Of a stretch of 26,092 bases of DNA, positions 22,860 through 26,092 are shown one piece after another. The DNA is from an uncultured Candidatus Saccharibacteria bacterium (GTDB taxonomy: Bacteria; Patescibacteriota; Saccharimonadia; Saccharimonadales; Saccharimonadaceae): positions 1 to 26,092 of the forward strand of contig CAOLNK010000006.1 in assembly GCA_948477625.1 (NCBI GenBank), written 5' to 3'. The position numbers were made by a program, and so were the translations under genes. The notes under the pieces were generated by a model, which worked only from the letters and a program-made list of their open reading frames with translations, was not told the DNA's origin and did not search any database. The first letter of the stretch is position 1. The number at the start of each line of letters is the position of its first letter.

Positions 22860-24624
22860 CAAAATCCTTTAGCCATGCCCCCAATTCATCCAATTTCACC
22901 TTTTCTTCCCCATCACGCGTGCGCACGCTCACCACCTTATCAGCAGCGTCTTTCTCACCCACAATCAAAACTACTGGAATCTTCATTTCTGTGGCACGCT
23001 TAATCTTCTTGCCCAAGCTGTCATCACCCCGGTCAATCTCAAACCTCAGCGCATTATTTTTCACTGGCTCATCCAGAACCACACCCTGCAATACCTGCTC
23101 CACTTCCTGCACGTAAGCTTCGGCCTTATCATTCACGGTCAGCACCCGCACCATCTCCGGTACACACCAGAGTGGCAACCACCCTGCTGTATGCTCAATA
23201 AAGATACTCATAAACCGTTCAATTGCACCCAAAAGCGCACAGTGAATCATAATCGGTGTCTTTTTAGCACCGTCAGCATCAGTATATTCCAGACCAAACC
23301 GCGCCGGCATTGCGTAATCTAGTTGCACCGTAGCTAACTGCCACTCGCGCCCCAACGCGTCCACCGCCATAAAGTCCATCTTTGGTCCATACATCGCAGC
23401 TTCACCCACTCCAACAAAATATTCCATTTCAAATTTCTTGGCCATCCGCTCAATCGCCGTTTGCGCCTTTTCCCACATCTCTGGGTCACCAATGTAAGCG
23501 TCCTTGTCGTCCCGAAAACTCAACCTTAGAGTCAACTTCATGCCCACCTTTTTGTACAAATCCTTAGCACTTTCAATCAGCTCACCAAACACTTGCTCAA
23601 CCTGATCTTCCGTACAAAACACGTGTGAGTCATCCTGAGTAATGGCACGCACCCGACTCAACCCGCCGAGCTCTCCCTTACGCTCGTCACGATAAACCAT
23701 CGTAGTTTCCAGGTACTTCACTGGTAACTCCTTATACGAACGTGGCGCACTAGCAAAAATTTGCGTATGATGCGGACAACTTACGGGCTTTACCGCCAAA
23801 TTATCACCTGATTCTTGACTAATAAACTGCAACAACTCTGGAAACTTCTGATAGTGACCTGAAGTTTTATATAACTCAACATTCGCAATGTGTGGAATGC
23901 ATACTTTACGATAACCGCAACGCACTCGATAGCCCTGCGCCAGCTCATTCAGCATGTCGCGCAAAATCGTGCCTCGTGGTGTAAACAGTGGTAAACCCGA
24001 CCCAACCAACTCTGAGAAACAGAACAAATCTAGCTCTTTGCCCAATTTGCGATGATCACGTTTCTTAGCTTCCTCTTGCTGAGCTATATAAGCATCTAGC
24101 TCTTCTTGCGTAGCAAAAGCTAGACCATACAACCGCGTGAGCATCTCACGCTTCTCATCGCCCCGCCAATACGCCCCCGCAATCCGTTCTAACTTCCAAG
24201 CACCAATTTCCTGCAAATTCTCCACATGCGGACCTTTACAGAGGTCAGCAAATAGGACCTCACCAGATTTCGGGTCAACTAAATCGTAAAACGTAATTAG
24301 CTCGCCTTCTGGCAGTTCCATAATCAACTCTTCTTTGTATTTTTGATCGTTCGCTTTGGCCCAGGCCAAAGCCTCGTCACGTGAAACCCCACGCGCACGC
24401 ATCTCGCACCCGCGTGTGATAATCCCTCGCATCTTTTTCTCAATTTTAGCCAAATCTGCATCTGACACCTTAGCACCACCAAAATCAATGTCATAATAGA
24501 AGCCATTCTCGATGGCCGGACCAATCCCAAAAATTGTTGTTGGATAAAGCTCCCGCACCGCCGCAGCCATCACATGACTGAGCGTATGGCGCATTTTTTC
24601 GGTCTGATTACTCGAGACATCCAT
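22849..24624 (-). CDS. thrS: threonyl-tRNA synthetase without TGS domain
   Basis: ThrRS charges tRNA-Thr. The 591-residue protein begins directly with the editing domain: HTLSHVMAAAVRELYP (HxxxH) and FADLCKGPHV (Cys and His of the editing site) near residues 15-150. The N-terminal TGS domain (~60 residues) of the E. coli enzyme is missing. The class II core is complete, with zinc ligands in VSCPHHTQIF, the His in TQDDSHVFC and the His in IMIHCALLGAIERF, plus an anticodon-binding C-terminal domain. RBS AAAGGAT. TATAAT upstream (about 24665-24660) fits a promoter next to the preceding NUDIX terminator. Confidence 0.97.
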   Translation of the reverse strand: MDVSSNQTEKMRHTLSHVMAAAVRELYPTTIFGIGPAIENGFYYDIDFGGAKVSDADLAKIEKKMRGIITRGCEMRARGVSRDEALAWAKANDQKYKEELIMELPEGELITFYDLVDPKSGEVLFADLCKGPHVENLQEIGAWKLERIAGAYWRGDEKREMLTRLYGLAFATQEELDAYIAQQEEAKKRDHRKLGKELDLFCFSELVGSGLPLFTPRGTILRDMLNELAQGYRVRCGYRKVCIPHIANVELYKTSGHYQKFPELLQFISQESGDNLAVKPVSCPHHTQIFASAPRSYKELPVKYLETTMVYRDERKGELGGLSRVRAITQDDSHVFCTEDQVEQVFGELIESAKDLYKKVGMKLTLRLSFRDDKDAYIGDPEMWEKAQTAIERMAKKFEMEYFVGVGEAAMYGPKMDFMAVDALGREWQLATVQLDYAMPARFGLEYTDADGAKKTPIMIHCALLGAIERFMSIFIEHTAGWLPLWCVPEMVRVLTVNDKAEAYVQEVEQVLQGVVLDEPVKNNALRFEIDRGDDSLGKKIKRATEMKIPVVLIVGEKDAADKVVSVRTRDGEEKVKLDELGAWLKDFGAV

Positions 24625-24679
24625 ACTTTATCCTTTCTTGAAATTAGTTCGTTATCTCTATATTATACTACAAAAAGCG

Positions 24680-24705
24680 AGGCTTTCCTACCTCGCTTTT
24701 CCAAA
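24680..24705 (-). terminator. terminator of the NUDIX gene
   Basis: On the minus strand GCGAGG-TAGGAAAG-CCTCGC is followed by TTTTTG, directly before the thrS promoter. Confidence 0.85.
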
Positions 24706-24712
24706 ACCTTGA

Positions 24713-25192
24713 TTAGACTGCCAAAACCCGCTCTAAATCCCAACGGTGAGCATCAGTATGCAACTTCTCCGACAATTCCGCCACATCAATCCACACCACG
24801 TCAGCAATATCCGCCTCTTCCTGACTCCGTTCAGCCTGCGTTAAACTTTTTAGCTTCCCATAAACCGTGTGTACCTCGATATGTCGATTCACATCTTTGT
24901 GCGCGGCGTAAAAGTTATCATAATACACCTCTGGCAACTCACCCACAAACTTATAATCCGTATAGCCAGTTTCTTCTTCTAACTCGCGAGTAGCTGCTTC
25001 AAATGGGGTTTCCTCACCCTCAATACCTCCCATCACAAAATCAATCCAACCAAACTTTTTCTTGTCTGCGCATAAATATTTGTCCTCAGTTGGGTGCTTC
25101 ATCACGACCACCACAACCTTACGGTCAGTCATAGGCTTATCGGGTCGCACTGCCGAATCACCTGTTCCATGAAATTCTTTAACTTCCGCCAT
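24713..25192 (-). CDS. NUDIX hydrolase
   Basis: The 159-residue protein has a perfect NUDIX box, GGIEGEETPFEAATRELEEE followed by TGY. A Trp-containing WIDFVMGG precedes it, as in nucleotide-sugar or dNTP-type members, but the substrate cannot be told. RBS CGGAGAGA. TATAATATTTTATATTAT between it and the upstream membrane gene holds a -10 box. Confidence 0.9.
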   Translation of the reverse strand: MAEVKEFHGTGDSAVRPDKPMTDRKVVVVVMKHPTEDKYLCADKKKFGWIDFVMGGIEGEETPFEAATRELEEETGYTDYKFVGELPEVYYDNFYAAHKDVNRHIEVHTVYGKLKSLTQAERSQEEADIADVVWIDVAELSEKLHTDAHRWDLERVLAV

Positions 25193-25229
25193 CTCATTCT
25201 CTCCGTTTAGGATAATATAAAATATTATA

Positions 25230-25817
25230 TCACGCCCTGCTTGGACGCTTCTTTCGTCGCAAGCGTTTCAATTTCTTTAACTTTTCTGCTTGATATTCCC
25301 GCAAATACCCAATCACCGCCGCTAGGAAGATGACTCCCTCCGAGAAAATCCCCGCCACCGAGAAAACAAAAATATTGTACAGCATCCAACACAATGCCAC
25401 TGGAATACCCAAAAACTTATACACTTTGGTATTATTCTGCCAAATAGAAATCTCATATAATACCGTAGCTGCCACCGATAGCAAACTCAACGGACCATCA
25501 TAGGTCCACACTGCTAGCACTGCAATAATGGCCAGTACCAACGCCAAAAAGACATAATCCCGCAATTTTAGTTTGTGATTCTTCCCTCGCCGACCCTCAT
25601 CGTACAAATAATAAAAATTCGCTACCAAAATCACCACCGACATCGCCAAACCCAAATCTGCCCCCAAGAGAATATACGCCCCGATGCCAGCCGCCATCGA
25701 AATCGTATCTAAAATCACCACTAGCTTGCGCCGTTTGGCAAAATAAGTCGCCCCAAGCAGACCATATTCCACCAGCGTCAAAATCTGCGACCAAATATAC
25801 GTCCAAGTAATAGTCAT
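25230..25817 (-). CDS. YgjV-like inner membrane protein
   Basis: The 195-residue protein has about six membrane segments and a strongly basic tail (EKLKKLKRLRRKKRPSRA). The segment VYKFLGIPVALCWMLYNIFVF near residue 135, followed by a Glu-containing membrane segment and YLR, resembles the YgjV family of unknown function; PnuC-like transporters are the alternative. TATAAT lies 7 nt before the ATG at 25817, so the transcript is probably leaderless. FISUMP cassette 4 ends about 20 bases upstream. Confidence 0.65.
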   Translation of the reverse strand: MTITWTYIWSQILTLVEYGLLGATYFAKRRKLVVILDTISMAAGIGAYILLGADLGLAMSVVILVANFYYLYDEGRRGKNHKLKLRDYVFLALVLAIIAVLAVWTYDGPLSLLSVAATVLYEISIWQNNTKVYKFLGIPVALCWMLYNIFVFSVAGIFSEGVIFLAAVIGYLREYQAEKLKKLKRLRRKKRPSRA

Positions 25818-25833
25818 AAGTATTATTATAACA

Positions 25834-26054
25834 CCACTCTACATGTCTAATACAGTACTAAGGCAGCGGAGGGGGAAAGCGAAGTCTCTTGGATTGTAAT
25901 TTATAGACGAACTCACCGTATCTGTGAAGAACAAATCATAAGCGCTAGTATTGTTAATATATGCGCGTGAAGACCTGTAATTTGCATTTCTACCGACACC
26001 CCTTAAAGTGCCAGCAGAATTAGCTAGATATAAGTGTCCGCTGCGCACGAAGTC
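25834..26054 (-). pseudogene. FISUMP-like C-terminal cassette 4
   Basis: The minus-strand frame reads DFVRSGHLYL, SAGTLRGVGRNANYRSSRAY, SAYDLFF, FAFPLRCLSTVLDM and stops at 25839. Both cores match the other copies: ACTTCGTGCGCAGCGG at the 5' end and the 3' tail through the stop to TAGAGTGGTG. It is the most divergent in the middle: the usual WYAG..WWSS is GVG..YRSS. There is no start codon with a ribosome-binding site. It lies 18 kb from the other three. Confidence 0.75.
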
Positions 26055-26063
26055 TGTTCGGTT

Positions 26064-26090
26064 AAACCCTAAAGTAACTTTAGGGTTTTG
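26064..26090. terminator. rho-independent-type hairpin at the 5' end of cassette 4
   Basis: AAACCCTAAAG pairs with CTTTAGGGTTT around a 3-nt loop (11 bp, perfect), with TTTTG on the plus strand. The gene it serves lies outside the window, or it insulates the cassette. Confidence 0.7.
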
Positions 26091-26092
26091 AA

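Noticed and set aside
1..26092. CRISPR array or insertion sequence
   Set aside because: No regularly spaced direct repeats and no transposase or terminal inverted repeats were seen; the repeated FISUMP segments are not mobile elements by any visible feature.

Overview
The window looks like a chromosomal segment of a Candidatus Saccharibacteria (TM7, Patescibacteria/CPR) genome. This is inferred from gene content and style: a threonyl-tRNA synthetase without the TGS domain, short versions of MiaA and other housekeeping proteins, a one-piece tmRNA and type-A-like RNase P RNA, small membrane proteins with promoters set right against the start codon, and repeated FISUMP-like (Fibrobacter major paralogous domain) C-terminal fragments. 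TGA, TAG and TAA are all used as stops and Trp is TGG, so the UGA-recoding CPR lineages (Absconditabacteria, Gracilibacteria) are unlikely.

Layout. 213-4932: gyrB-gyrA operon on the minus strand with a clear promoter and a perfect terminator. 4949-5500: a lone RelB/DinJ-like ribbon-helix-helix protein with an array of ATTGTA/TACAAT half-sites upstream. 5646-7454: an accessory patch with a short truncated N-terminal ORF, three FISUMP-like C-terminal cassettes in alternating orientation, a NUDIX gene and a 56-residue ORF. 7514-9264: an unrecognised lipoprotein with its own promoter and terminator. 9272-12942: a minus-strand group holding a membrane-anchored TraG/VirD4-like ATPase, a charged hypothetical protein and a small membrane protein. 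12998-15041: an RNA-rich, protein-free stretch holding a candidate ~715-nt structured RNA, a short plus-strand hairpin transcript, tRNA-Ser(CGA), a candidate ~145-nt sRNA and tmRNA. 15257-18444: comM-like ATPase, then infC, rpmI, rplT and rpmB, with a near-perfect CIRCE (HrcA operator) in front of rpmI. 18446-20268: RNase P RNA, a NUDIX-RNase HI fusion and a strongly structured 250-nt element upstream of it. 20318-25192: site-2 protease, MBL-like protein, wHTH regulator, miaA, thrS and a NUDIX hydrolase, all on the minus strand. 25230-26054: a YgjV-like membrane protein preceded by a fourth FISUMP cassette.

The genes cover topology (gyrase), translation (IF3, L35/L20/L28, ThrRS, MiaA, tmRNA, tRNA-Ser, RNase P), nucleotide and RNA housekeeping (three NUDIX proteins, one fused to RNase HI), DNA uptake or transfer (ComM-like, TraG-like) and membrane functions. 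The most unusual material is non-coding: a large unassigned RNA gene with promoter, closing helix and terminator, and four dispersed startless cassettes with fixed ends and variable middles that resemble donor (silent) copies for a variable C-type-lectin-like surface domain.
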